From Cyclina sinensis (Eukaryota > Mollusca > Bivalvia > Venerida > Veneridae), in the NCBI GenBank assembly GCA_012932295.1, contig JAAONU010000013.1, positions 38,764,627 to 38,828,626 on the forward strand: a DNA stretch of 64,000 bases, in the 5' to 3' direction. The translations under genes and the position numbers were made by a program. The notes beneath the pieces are model-generated. The model ran no database searches. It saw nothing but the letters and a program-made list of their open reading frames with translations, and was not told the DNA's origin. Each line of letters opens with the position of its first letter. Position 1 is the first letter of the stretch. Below are positions 1-13,819 of this stretch, piece by piece.

Positions 1-435
1 AATATTGAATTCCTGAGCCTAACTAGTTGTGAACAATGATGAAATTCGCCATAAATTATTTAAAATGTCTGATTTGTTTACATAACTCACATGGACAATA
101 TCCAATATGGCCGACTTTCAATTCAATTGATTGAATATTACTCGGTATTAATCCGCTTTTATAATTAAAGTATGTATAGCTAAAATTCAATAAATATTGA
201 TAAACTGTGTAGAGAAAAATAAATGTTATTTGATGAAAGTGTATTCAGTTTATTTCAGCAGAAGTAAAGTTATCATATATATTGGAGATTGTCTGCACTT
301 TTTTTGTGCGGAGTAACCAAAGTACGCATTAACTGATTTGGGGCTCACCATGGGGAATTTATCGAAGGCCCTGATTAAAAATGTCATAAAATACCCATTT
401 TTGACGTGTTGGCATAAAATAAAAAGAAAATTTGT

Positions 436-570
436 TTTTTAGTGGAAGCTGGGAATTTATTTCATCTCGTGAACACCATATGTTGATATTTTCACTCGTG
501 GCTGCGCCACTCGTGAAAATATCACATATGTGTTCACTCGATGAAATAAATTCTCATCTTCTACAAAAAC
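436..570. repeat. long inverted repeat (foldback hairpin)
   Basis: The stretch at 453-503 is nearly the reverse complement of 504-553, centred on a GGCTGCGCC core. Both arms carry GAATTTATTTCATC, a GTGAACAC block, an ATATG block and GATATTTTCACTCGTG, with a few mismatches. Weaker similarity extends the arms to about 436 and 570. The arms are about 50 bp and almost touch, typical of a small palindromic MITE. It lies just upstream of the exon at 666, so it would sit in the last intron of that gene. Seen directly; the mobile origin is inferred. Confidence 0.8.
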
Positions 571-665
571 AAACAAATATCCTCTATATATTAACAGTTA
601 AAAGTACATCACATATTTTTTTTAAAAAGTACTACAGAACTCAGAATTATAACTTTGTATTTCAG

Positions 666-773
666 ACAGAGCAGAGAAAGTATATCACAGATGATATACA
701 AGAGAGAATGTATGAACTTAGGAAAAGAGCTGAACACTTACATGAGATTAGATTGAATTCAGTACATGGATAG
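666..773 (+). CDS. last coding exon of an unrecognised gene (partial)
   Basis: A TATTTCAG acceptor ends at 665. It is followed by 35 codons in phase 0, ending in TAG at 771-773. The peptide starts TEQRKYITDD, contains QERMYELRKRAEHLHEIR and ends NSVHG. It is strongly charged, helix-prone and has a coiled-coil flavour. The open frame upstream of the acceptor runs through the palindrome and is not credible as coding. Earlier exons would lie before this window or in its first 600 bases, where I find no convincing one. I do not recognise the family, and the call rests on the splice site plus the protein-like composition. Confidence 0.4.
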   Translation, partial: TEQRKYITDDIQERMYELRKRAEHLHEIRLNSVHG

Positions 774-1421
774 TACACAGGTCATGTGACCCTCTAGGAT
801 ACACTGAAGGATACTTACATCTCAGTATTGACTGTGATAAAGACAGGACCAGATAATATTGTAGAAATGGCAGCTGGATGTATAGTTGCTGTGTAATTTT
901 TAAGATTGGTGAAAATCACAGTTAAGATCTGTGAAATATATATTAGAATTTCAAAAGACAATAACAGATTGGTAAGTTTCAAAGAAATTTAAAAAATGAA
1001 AGGTGTTTATATAAGCATTAGATATTGGCACGTGTCTTTCTTGTAGAATTCTATTTGCTACTCATTTGATATTAGTTTCCAGTAATGAGGTACACATGTA
1101 CATGTAATTGTCAAATAAAATCTTACTGCTGCCAGTAACCAATGTGTAAAGAAGATATTATATATTGCAGTGAATACTTCTTTCACAACAGATGTATGTT
1201 AAAGATGAATTAAGTAATATTGTTTATTTCATGTTAAGCTTGTTAATTTTTGTTAAACTTGATATTTGAGATGTACAACTTTTATTATCTTTCATTCAAA
1301 CATGAAGTGGTTTGTCTGTACATCTGTCTTTCAAACTTTTGTTGAAGTACTAATCTAAATCTGAAACTGTTTGGAGAAGTGCAAAGCTCAAGAACTATAA
1401 CTTTGGCTTTCTTTATTTTTA
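774..1421 (+). other. probable 3' UTR with poly(A) signal
   Basis: AT-rich non-coding sequence after the stop at 773. An AATAAA hexamer at 1114-1119 is the first good polyadenylation signal downstream; another is at 3907-3912. No further coding sequence is seen. Confidence 0.35.
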
Positions 1422-1835
1422 GCTCCACTTTTTGAAGAAAAAAAAATGTGGAGCTATGGTCATGACCCTCTCGTCAGTGTTGGTTAACCTTTTTGTTTTA
1501 AGGTCCATTTCTCAGAAACTATCAGAGCTATTCACTTCAAATTTGGAATACATGTTTACTGTACTTGATTACCATCAAAATGGAAATGCATTTCAAAAGG
1601 GCAGATAACCTTATAATACATTTTTGCTTTATTATGCCTCTTTTTGGACTTAGAATTTCTTAGTTAACCATTTTGTTAAGGTCCAATTCATAAAAAGTTT
1701 CAAAGATATTCTCTTCAAAGTTGGAAAATTTGATCACCTTTAAAATTGAAATGCATTTCAAAAGGGCAGGTAGCCCTGTAATACATTTTTGCGCTGTTAC
1801 GCCCCTTTTTCAACTTAAAATGCTATCCTGCTTCT
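1422..1835 (+). repeat. dispersed repeat, about two degenerate units
   Basis: It starts with a short hairpin (AGCTCCACTTTTT, then AATGTGGAGCT). Two diverged copies of a unit of roughly 180 bp follow: GTTAACC, TTTTGTT, AAGGTCCA, CTTCAAA and TTGGAA recur in the same order near 1488 and 1668, as does GAAATGCATTTCAAAAGGGCAG near 1580 and 1750. It resembles the tandem-unit elements elsewhere in the window in style, not in sequence. Confidence 0.6.
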
Positions 1836-2516
1836 TATCTAAGAATCTGCACAAGCACTGTCACTTCTCACATCTTTTGGGAGTAATATTTTAGATTGTT
1901 GACAAAGTTTTATAACTCTATATTTTCTTATAAGAGATATAGATTTTATGTTTTGGTGTAATTTCTTCTCATTAACAAATAGGTGAGACCTTTTTATATA
2001 CTATTCCCTTTACAACATTTTGCAATTTAGCCCCACTTGTACCTTTTGTTTGACTTAGCTTATAATCTACTATCCACCTCTGAGAAAAGAGGAGCACACT
2101 GTCCATATTTTTCACATGATTGTATGCACACATATTAAAATATAGGTATAAGTGTTTCAGAATGTATAAATTTGTTCTAGTCATTGAAACACATAGAACT
2201 AATGAAAGGGTAGAATGTTTCCAATTACATACTTGATACACATAAGGTATATCCAGTTGAGCTATGCTGGTTAAGAATCTACTATCAGAAACACAAAATA
2301 CATCAGATGTGAAGAAGAACATTTGGAGATTTTCACTAACAAAATTTGAAATAGAGCATGCTTACAATATTAAGATCAGTTAGTTTTGATACACCTGTGT
2401 GTATTCAATATGGTCAATTTTCTTTTCTTTTTCATCTATAAAGAATTCATTATGAGTTTCCAAAACTGTCAGTTTTATGGTAGTACACTCCTAATACAAT
2501 ACCTCCACCTTGAAGA

Positions 2517-2605
2517 GTACCGGGTATTTTAGTAGGCTAGGATTACTGTCAAATGCATAGAAACTGAGGGTTGTGGGTTCAAACCCCATTAGGGTCAACT
2601 TTTTT
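2517..2605 (+). repeat. possible tRNA-derived SINE fragment
   Basis: GTGGGTTCAAACCCC near 2573-2587 matches an RNA polymerase III B box with its T-stem. A TAGTAGGCTAGGA segment about 45 bp upstream could be a worn A box. A T/C-rich tail follows. It does not fold as a complete tRNA, so a decayed SINE is the likelier reading. Confidence 0.35.
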
Positions 2606-3953
2606 CTTTCTTCTTTTTATTAATATTATGTATCTCTCAGGTCCTGTTTAGAAAAAAACGTTTTATTCTTATTACATAATTTTTATAGTTATTTATTGGC
2701 TAAATAATTCTAAATTTAATAACAAATATGGTACTCGATATTTTCAAGGTCTATGAAATAAAAACTACATGGTTAAAGTATTTTATATTCGGCAAGATCA
2801 TCCAATATACTTCTTAGAAAATTTGGGCAAAGTTTGAATGAAGCCCCTCAATTAAGTAGATTTTAGCGACATTTTGTATTGGGTACTCTAAGCAGGAAAA
2901 TGGTAAAGCCAGTGTTTAAAATTGGTGGGGTAGGGTAATATTTTAATACATATATCTAACATTAAGAGTAGAAATAATCATTTAGCTTGTGTGGTTCGTA
3001 ACCTGAATGCTATTATTTGTTTCTTAACAAAAATCAATAGGAAAACATTTATCATAAGGATGATATTACAAATTATTTAGAGTTTCCCTATTTCTGAAAA
3101 AGAGCCTTTCTATTATTCAAGCTTTAGTTCAGAAAAAGTGTCCACAAGTCCAAAACCGTACGGTAAATTTTGTTTAAATTTTGCATACTGGGGTGAATTA
3201 AGGCATTCAACTTAACTGTACTGTCAATTTTTCAGTTCCTTATAGTGCTGATTAGGGGTATACTACCTTAAGGCTTTAATTTATGTTTATTGGAAAAGAA
3301 TATGTTTTCACAGATTTTTCAAAAGGCTTTACTTGTCATATATATAATTGATATTTTTCAGTAAACAGCTGAAATGCATTTCTTCCAATAACTGACAATG
3401 TATTTTCTATACATGAATATTTTTTACAGAATTATATTTTTCATTGTGTATCTTTTGATTTTTTTTCTAGTATGATTTCTTTGATCATGTCTGGTCTGTA
3501 TTTCATTTCATACCAAGTCTCATGTATAGTCTTCGCTTTTAGTGGTTATGTCAGCATCTTAATCATCAATACTTAATAATGTTTATTTTTAAATTGCAAG
3601 TAGATTTTGTTTTAAATTTACAAATGTTTTAGTGATCACATTTTAAATGTACAAACACGAGAAGAACCAACAGTGTTCATTATTGTAACACCTCAGGCAA
3701 TCACACCATTTGGCTAATCTTTATGCTTTCTCAGACATTTAAACAGTCACAAGATTTTATTTCTGTTTTACTGCCCCTGTTTGTTCTTACAAATTTTAGC
3801 TTTACAAAGACACTACCAAATATTTATGATACTTTTATTTTATGTATACATGTAAAATGTTTTGATGGTCTTCATTTTAAAGTGGAAAATTTATAAAAAG
3901 ATAAACAATAAATTTCTGATGCAGAATGTCTGTTTTATTTCATGTTCATTTAT
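2606..3953. other. intergenic, nothing supported
   Basis: AT-rich sequence without credible exons, long inverted repeats or tandem arrays. An AATAAA at 3907-3912 is the only signal noted. Confidence 0.5.
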
Positions 3954-4556
3954 GTGTCGCCCTTTCAAAGAAACAGCAATACATAGGGATCACTTTGTTC
4001 GTCGGTCTGTCCATCCGCCCATCACGAAAACTTAATGTCGGCTTTAACTTGGCCATTTCTTAACATTTCGTCATCAAACTTTCAAAACTTGCTTACGACA
4101 ACAGCGTCGTGATAATGGTAAAATCTGTAGATCAAGGTCACATTTGACAGAGTTATGCCCCTCTTTGTACTTGGATGTTTGTGGCTATAGGGATTGCTTT
4201 GTCTTTCTTTTTGTGGCTATAGGGATTGCTTTGTCAGTCTATCCATCTGTCCATTATGAAAACTTTACATTGGCTATTACTGCAATTTGTAAATATTTCT
4301 TTATCAAACTTTATAATTATATTGCTTATTAAAACAGGTTTGTGATGTAGCCAACATCTTTTGGTCATGTTTGACAGAGTTGTGCCCAGTTCTTTACTTA
4401 ATGTTGGCTATAACTTTGCCATTTCTTAACATTAAATTTTCTTCATCAGACTTTCATATTATGTTGTCTTCATTAGACTTTCAAATTATATTAGTTACAA
4501 CAGCAGGCTCTTGTTTACCTTTTTAGTTATTCTAACAAAGTATCCAAGAGCGACAC
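3954..4556. mobile_element. non-autonomous element with GTGTCGC inverted ends
   Basis: It begins GTGTCGCCCTTT at 3954 and ends AAGAGCGACAC at 4556, so the ends are inverted copies. Inside are degenerate tandem units: ACTTAATGT or similar, GGCTATAACTTGGCCATTTCTTAACATT-like segments, TCATCAAACTTTCAAA and GTTATGCCC recur three times. A TTCGTCGGTCTGTCCATCC block lies near the left end, as in other bivalve repeats. No transposase is present. A related left end appears at 25098. Confidence 0.6.
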
Positions 4557-4599
4557 AAGTGTTCAACTGAACACCCATATAGTTCAATATAAGTCTCTT

Positions 4600-4912
4600 C
4601 TGCACACCCAAGGAATAAGGGAAAATGGTTTCCTACATACCAGAGTCTCTTTGGTACACCCAGAGGGTAAAGGAAAATAGTTTCCTACCTACCAGTGTCT
4701 CTTTGGCAGGGAAAATGGTTTCCTACCTACCAGTGTGTCTGCACAACCAGCGGGTTAGGGAAAATGGTTTCCTATCTACCATTGCGTCTCCACACCCTGA
4801 GGGTAAGGGAAAATGGTTTCCTACCTACCAGTGTGTATGCACACCCAGAGGGTAAGGGAAAATGGTTTCCAACCTACCAGTGTGTCTGCACACCCAGAGG
4901 GTAAGTAAAAAT
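4600..4912 (+). repeat. minisatellite, about six units of 49-50 bp
   Basis: Units contain GGGAAAATGGTTTCCTACC, TACCAGTGTGTCTGCACACC and CAGAGGGTAAGG. It belongs to the same family as the array at 20851-22494, 16 kb away. The middle segment differs: here it is mostly TGCACACCCAGAG instead of a CTCTGGTACA hairpin. Unit length is not a multiple of three, so open frames through it are incidental. Confidence 0.85.
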
Positions 4913-7869
4913 GGTGTCAGTCTGAAATAAGTACAAAAATGGCCATACAAAGCAGAAGGTTGTATTATACAGGTGGTCTTTGATCAGGTTTTTAGAACTG
5001 CTTTCATTCAGATGCTTACTGACCCAATTAAAGAGTTAATGCAAAAGGTTTAAACCTGCTTGCGTTTATTTATGGTACCGGTAGTCTTTGGCCAGAAGGA
5101 ATATATGTTTACCAAAGATGACCACCTCTATGGGTTTCGCTATGTTTGCAATGTATTTTGTCTGAATCAAAGATGTCTTGTAGGAGATAATGATTAATAG
5201 GTTTTATTATTAATTGAAACAGTTCTCTGATTAACTTGCTAGAAAAACATGGCTGATAAAATCTTTGATTATCCAAAGAGTGTTGTAATGCACTGTCTTT
5301 TATAAAAAAAAATGATTAAGAATTTGTTTGCTGTTGTAAAAACAATAGATGCAAATAAAGGTTTCTGTTATTGATATTTTTAACTTTTCGTAAATGACTT
5401 CCTATCAAAGGTCTGTGTCTGTATTGATATTTAGATTAAGAAATAAATTTTGGTACTTTGTTATCAGAAGGAGATTGGAAGTGTAAAGTATCTCCCCTTT
5501 GTCTTGCAAGAAGCATTTTCTTATTCACCCCTTTTTTAAAGGAATAAAAGTAGATAGATTTTATACAGTATATATATTAATTCTAACTTTGCTGATCTAA
5601 ATTACCATTTTATTACCATTTCAGTTTAAAGAGTCCAAAGGGGAATAATACATATTTCTTAGTGAACTGAACAGTTAGTTTTTGATTAAGTTAGTTCCCT
5701 TAAACAGCCACGAGTTACTGATTAAAAGTATGTATACACATGTATGCAAGTAGCCATAAGTATTTATACAGTTATATTCTGTTGGCACAAGATACAGTTA
5801 ACGTCAGTTATATTCTGTTGGCACAAATCCAAAGATGTTTTGCATGTTTTTGGGAATGACATTCATTTTATGACATCATTCAAAAGTATGTGGCAAAAGT
5901 GTATGTAAATAAATTTGTGTAATGTCTAGAATGTGGACCTTATTCCAGTTGACAATAGCATTTCATATCTGCTTATGTGAATAAACTGTTAGTTTGTTGA
6001 ACTGGTTGTCAAAAGGACTTCAACTGCTTTTAGAGAACCAACTTCTCCATACTTACTGTTTGTAAAGCGAATAAATTTACTTATAAAACTCACTACATGT
6101 GTCAAATTGAGTTTTTTTTAGACGCCTCCCTGAAGACTTTTATTATTTTAGATTGTAGTGAATCTTGCAGACAGAGTCTGATTTCAGAGATAGCAATGGT
6201 TCTTTAACATGCTCGGCATTTAGCACCGATACAAACAACCTTGGTTAAATGTCTTACGTGAAAAAGAAATAGTATTATTAGTAAATGAGCAGGGATCACA
6301 CTCTTGACCCAAGATAACAAGTTCTGTGCATGACCACTAGTCCATGATTCCTTAAAAATGACTTAAGAGAAAATGCTATGCAGCTCCAACTTCTGATATG
6401 TTCAGTATTCTAGAGTTACATGTAGAGATTAACTGATCTGTGTCATAGTTGTTGTCTAAGTCTTGAGGAAAAAACTTTAAAATCATGTGGTATATTTTAA
6501 TATGTCAGTAAAAATTCGTTTAACACTCTTGAAACTACATTCCCCCCAAGGTTTTGCTGCAATGTATTGTACTGAATTCAGGAAAAAGTATTCGACCGAA
6601 ATTTATCATGAATTTTAATTTATTGTGATTGGATATGGGCATGATATCATGTTAAGTTAGGCCAATGAAAATTCAGAACTTTGAACTCCAAGAAGTTTGC
6701 ATCTCAGATGATGTAAAGTTACGTTAGTGTTCAGAATGACAAAAGGTGCATGGCAGTCAAGATACATGATGGAAACACAGTGAATGTTCAGAAAAAACAT
6801 CATAAGAAATTATAAACTTATTTCACATTTTAGTGATATTTATTATTTTCTCAATAAATATATGTAATTTAAAAAAAAAAGATTAGCATTGTTTGTTTTT
6901 CTTTGAATTCACAACAGTGCAAGTCAATTTTCTTGAATTATTCTAGGTCACTTTGACCAGTGTTATAATTTAAATTGTAGCAAGACTGCTGATGGCTGCA
7001 GCATTTAACTACCTAAATGCAGTTAGATATCATAAAAAATAGATCTGTTCAGTTCAAATTGTAAACATCTGACATGTGGCTTAAACAAAAACAAAATCCT
7101 GATTAGTTTTAATCCTCTCACATGCTCACTCGGCCGTGAAAGAGCCTACGTACCGTGACAGATATTTATGTTTTATCCTTGTCTGTGACAGCACTGTATT
7201 GATCTCGGTATACTGCAGTTTCAATCATGTGGTATCATATTATGTAGTCTGGTTTGGTAATCTATAATATGGTTTTCTGTGCTAAGGATTTCACTGGTTG
7301 TTTTTGATGTTAGAATTTCGGTGTCATTATGATGATCTAGTTTACAGCATAATGAATTTTCCTGCACTTTTTAAGAATTTGCCAGCTCATTTCAAATACC
7401 TAGCAATTGGTATTTTTAAACTGTACTTGGGACAATTCAAAACTTAGATGTGATTTCTTGTGAAAATTACCCAATGCCCTTCTAGCTTTTAAATGGCTGT
7501 TTTAATACAGACATAGGTGCAGCAATGTTATTTTTAACATGTATGAAAAGAACGGAGACTATATTACTTAGTTCAGCTTAACATCACGGAAAATAACTAC
7601 TCACATCAATTTGTTTCCTGGTATTTACATCATATTTACTTGTCAAGCTACCTAGTTAAGTTGACCTGTTGTTGGTAATGGCTGCCCATACGAAAAACCC
7701 TGAGAATTTTAACTCTTTCAAGTGTTTATGACAATTGCAAGATGTAGTGAGTATCCCACTTGAAGAGACTCACTGGTTTATTTATATCTGCAAATACCTG
7801 AAGAGTTATTTAGGTGTTAGATATCTTCATCTCTAACACTGATACCTGAAATACTTTGTTAAAGGTCTC
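4913..7869. other. intergenic, nothing supported beyond scattered repeats
   Basis: No exon with flanking splice sites and plausible protein could be supported. A worn tRNA-like segment on the minus strand near 6285-6350 (GGACTAGTGGTCATGC) may be another decayed SINE. Confidence 0.45.
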
Positions 7870-7975
7870 ATCTAAAGGACTGTTTATCTAGATTGATACA
7901 GAAATTGGGGATCGAACCTTTGGTTTCATAATCAGTCTTAACCTGACCACACGGCAGACACCATTTATTTGGTCA
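7870..7975 (-). repeat. tRNA-derived SINE-like fragment
   Basis: On the minus strand, TGCCGTGTGGTCAGGTTAAG looks like an A-box region. About 30 bp on, AAAGGTTCGATCCCCAA is a good B box. The spacing suits a tRNA head. The body and tail are not clear. Confidence 0.5.
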
Positions 7976-8464
7976 ATCTTTGTACATTTTATCAAACCGT
8001 TGTCAACTACACACAGCTAATATGTGTTATAACATTATGTCGGTTCTATTTTTAAATACGAGTCACTTGATTATTTTTATATATCTTCAATATATTCAAA
8101 ACTGGAGCCTATTGTTAGAATATCCGTTAAGTTAGTTTGTGTAAATGTTAATCTGATATATCTAGATTATGTGCACACCTGTTGAAGAGATTTTTATTAA
8201 AGTTGAATAGAATAGGTGGGAAGTTTAAAGAAATCAATATGCAAAAGATTGTATGCACTATATTACAAATACACCAAAATGTTAAAAAAGACCAGCTAAA
8301 TAGATACGCGTTTCCATGTACTCAAGTAAACGTAAAATTTAAAAATCAGTACTTAAACTTTGTTATTTTACGTCAATTTAGAAAAAAAGTACTTGCAAGT
8401 TTCATTAATTCCTCGCAATATAAAGAAATCCAAGAAATCCGAATTACATTCAGATCTCTTACAT

Positions 8465-8560
8465 TAACTCGGATATATTGCAGTCACGGCGGAAGATCGG
8501 AGTTCGAATCCCGCTCTAGGTTGTGTATTCTAAGATGCATTGCATCTTTCTGTCACGGAC
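8465..8560 (+). repeat. tRNA-derived SINE copy 1
   Basis: GGAGTTCGAATCCCGCTCT at about 8496-8514 is a B box. It is followed by GTGTATTCTAAGATGCATTGCATCTTTCT, split here for length as GTGTATTCTAAGATGCAT and TGCATCTTTCT, which recurs in the copies at 9.3 and 9.65 kb. The A-box half is degraded. Confidence 0.65.
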
Positions 8561-9000
8561 TTTGAAGATAGTAACAATTCTATTTAGGGAGGAAATTCGT
8601 TTATGCAAACATTGCATCAGATCTGGATCTGCACTACTCATGATCTGCCTTCTTTTGTAGACTGTTAGTCTTTCGCTGATAGTATTTTGAATCATTTTTT
8701 TCTGATTCCTACAGCGGCACACAAAACAAGAATATTGATTTCTGTATTGTAAGACCACGATACGTATCATGGTACAAAATGTAGTTTCTGTGAGTGTTGT
8801 CAATTTAATTCGCAGTGTACTGACTTAAGGGGAAGCAACCGCTGCCTACCGCAGATTTTGCAATTCATTATTTTTATTGTTATTATTTTGTTTGATTTTT
8901 GCTGTCCTATTGTACTAGAAACACGTTTTTGTGCATGAACAAAATTCCACCAGTCTTACGATACCATGCCACAAAGACCCCTCCACACCGTAAAAAAATC

Positions 9001-9021
9001 TTTTTTTTTTTTTTTTTTTTT
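9001..9021 (+). repeat. poly(T) tract
   Basis: An uninterrupted run of 21 T, preceded by an A-rich stretch. It could be the A-tail of a retroelement on the minus strand or simple slippage. Confidence 0.7.
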
Positions 9022-9224
9022 CAAAATATAACTAAATATTTGTGGTTTCAAAACATGTGCTCTAAAAAACACAAGAGATGACAATAAGGGGTAAAATCTC
9101 TCGTTATAAACTGCACTTTTAGAAAGCAATGGATTGGTAAGATGTTAAAGAAGGTCACCAGAACCAAATACCTAAGTTACCAAGTTGATCATAGTCTCGG
9201 CATTAACATTCGCCTCCTGTACAG

Positions 9225-9405
9225 CCGACAATCTTCCTGCCCTTCAAATGCGTTGATTGTGAATTTATCTTCTAACGAACAAGAAAGTACACAATAGAAA
9301 GATGCAATGCATCTTAGAATACACACTCCAGAGCGGGATTCGAATCCCGATCTTAGCGCATCGAAGACTGACCAACATTCTAACCACCGAGCCAAAGAAT
9401 ATATT
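9225..9405 (-). repeat. tRNA-derived SINE copy 2
   Basis: Read on the minus strand it begins with GGCTCGGTGGTTAGAATG (A-box region, about 9395-9378). It continues to GGGATTCGAATCCCGCTC (B box, about 9353-9336) and the shared body ATTCTAAGATGCATTGCATC. Head spacing and the palindromic T-stem are tRNA-like, while the continued body and repetition identify a SINE, not a functional tRNA gene. The sequence beyond the body, to about 9225, may be the tail. Confidence 0.8.
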
Positions 9406-9584
9406 CCCTGGCGCAGTTCAACGGTTGTATTTATACAATTATAGGAAGGTATGCACTAGACTTTAATACATCCGCTCTTGAGAAAATCATCATTTATAAT
9501 GACGAATGGTGTTGTGTATTTTTAAGATCATAAGATCACGGACAGAAGTCTTGAAAGATCTTTTTTTTTATTTTAAATTTTATA

Positions 9585-9745
9585 ACTAAGTCCAGGAGAG
9601 GTTATCCCGGACGAGCCCCCATCTTACGTCACAAGAAAGTCCGATGCAATGCATCTTAGAATACTTAACCCAAAGCGGGATTCGAACCCGATCTTGGCGC
9701 ATCGAATGCCAACACTCTAACCACTGAGCCCTGACGCAGGTTGTC
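9585..9745 (-). repeat. tRNA-derived SINE copy 3
   Basis: Minus strand: GGGCTCAGTGGTTAGAGTG (A-box region, about 9732-9714), GATCGGGTTCGAATCCCGC (B box), then ATTCTAAGATGCATTGCATC. A more complete 3' part contains GGGGGCTCGTCCGGGATAAC. Copies 2 and 3 are co-oriented about 340 bp apart, and each is flanked on the head side by a related ATGCACTAGAC segment (9451, 9787), so the two may be one local duplication. Confidence 0.8.
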
Positions 9746-10045
9746 AGAAGTTGTAGATCTAGCTTTATTTATCTATAAGAAGGGATGCACTAGACCGTAA
9801 CAATATAAGCACTTTTTGCCTCATTGTAGTTTCTTCATCGGAATCCTCAATTTATCTACGCCTTATCTTTGTATATTGTTTATTCACCTTTTCAATTTTG
9901 GTCACGAGAAACAAATATTTTATATGTTCATCCATACAATGATAAGACCATTGTTATTGCAACCCGCCAAATCACGTACTGGTTACCGATCACGAAATAT
10001 ATCGTTTGATACAGTGCTGAGAACCAGAAAGGTCGGGAGTGGCTC

Positions 10046-10200
10046 AAACTAAACCAATCAACATTAAACTGGTTGCCATTATTGGTCACATGCTCGTTAT
10101 TGACCAATAAATGATCCGCATTTTTCATTTGCTATGCAACCGGCGAGCAGACAACTATAAATATCGGAAACGCGTATTGCGCCATTACCATTAGTTATCT
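10046..10200 (+). promoter_or_regulatory. alpha-tubulin core promoter
   Basis: TATAAATA lies at 10156-10163, about 125 bp before the start codon, predicting transcription from about 10187-10195. Upstream are CCAAT at 10054-10058, ATTGG (inverted CCAAT) at 10081-10085 and CCAAT at 10104-10108, the arrangement of an NF-Y-type strongly expressed promoter. The elements are seen; their use is inferred. Confidence 0.65.
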
Positions 10201-10285
10201 CACGCCGACACTTCACGTCATTGTGAGGTTACTTTTTATCGCTTTTTAACAAGCCCAACAAGCCGAAGACAACTAAACAGTAATC

Positions 10286-13763
<3,478 letters not shown>

Positions 13764-13813
13764 ACTGTAACACTGTTCCGAACTGACATTCAAACATGTG
13801 CTGGCTTGTAAAC

Positions 13814-13819
13814 AATAAA
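13814..13819 (+). terminator. poly(A) signal of alpha-tubulin
   Basis: AATAAA lies 50 bp after the stop codon, giving a short 3' UTR typical of tubulin messages. A second AATAAA occurs near 13995. Confidence 0.7.

Noticed and set aside
9336..9402. Functional tRNA gene on the minus strand
   Set aside because: A and B boxes are present but no complete acceptor stem closes, and the sequence continues into a shared SINE body.
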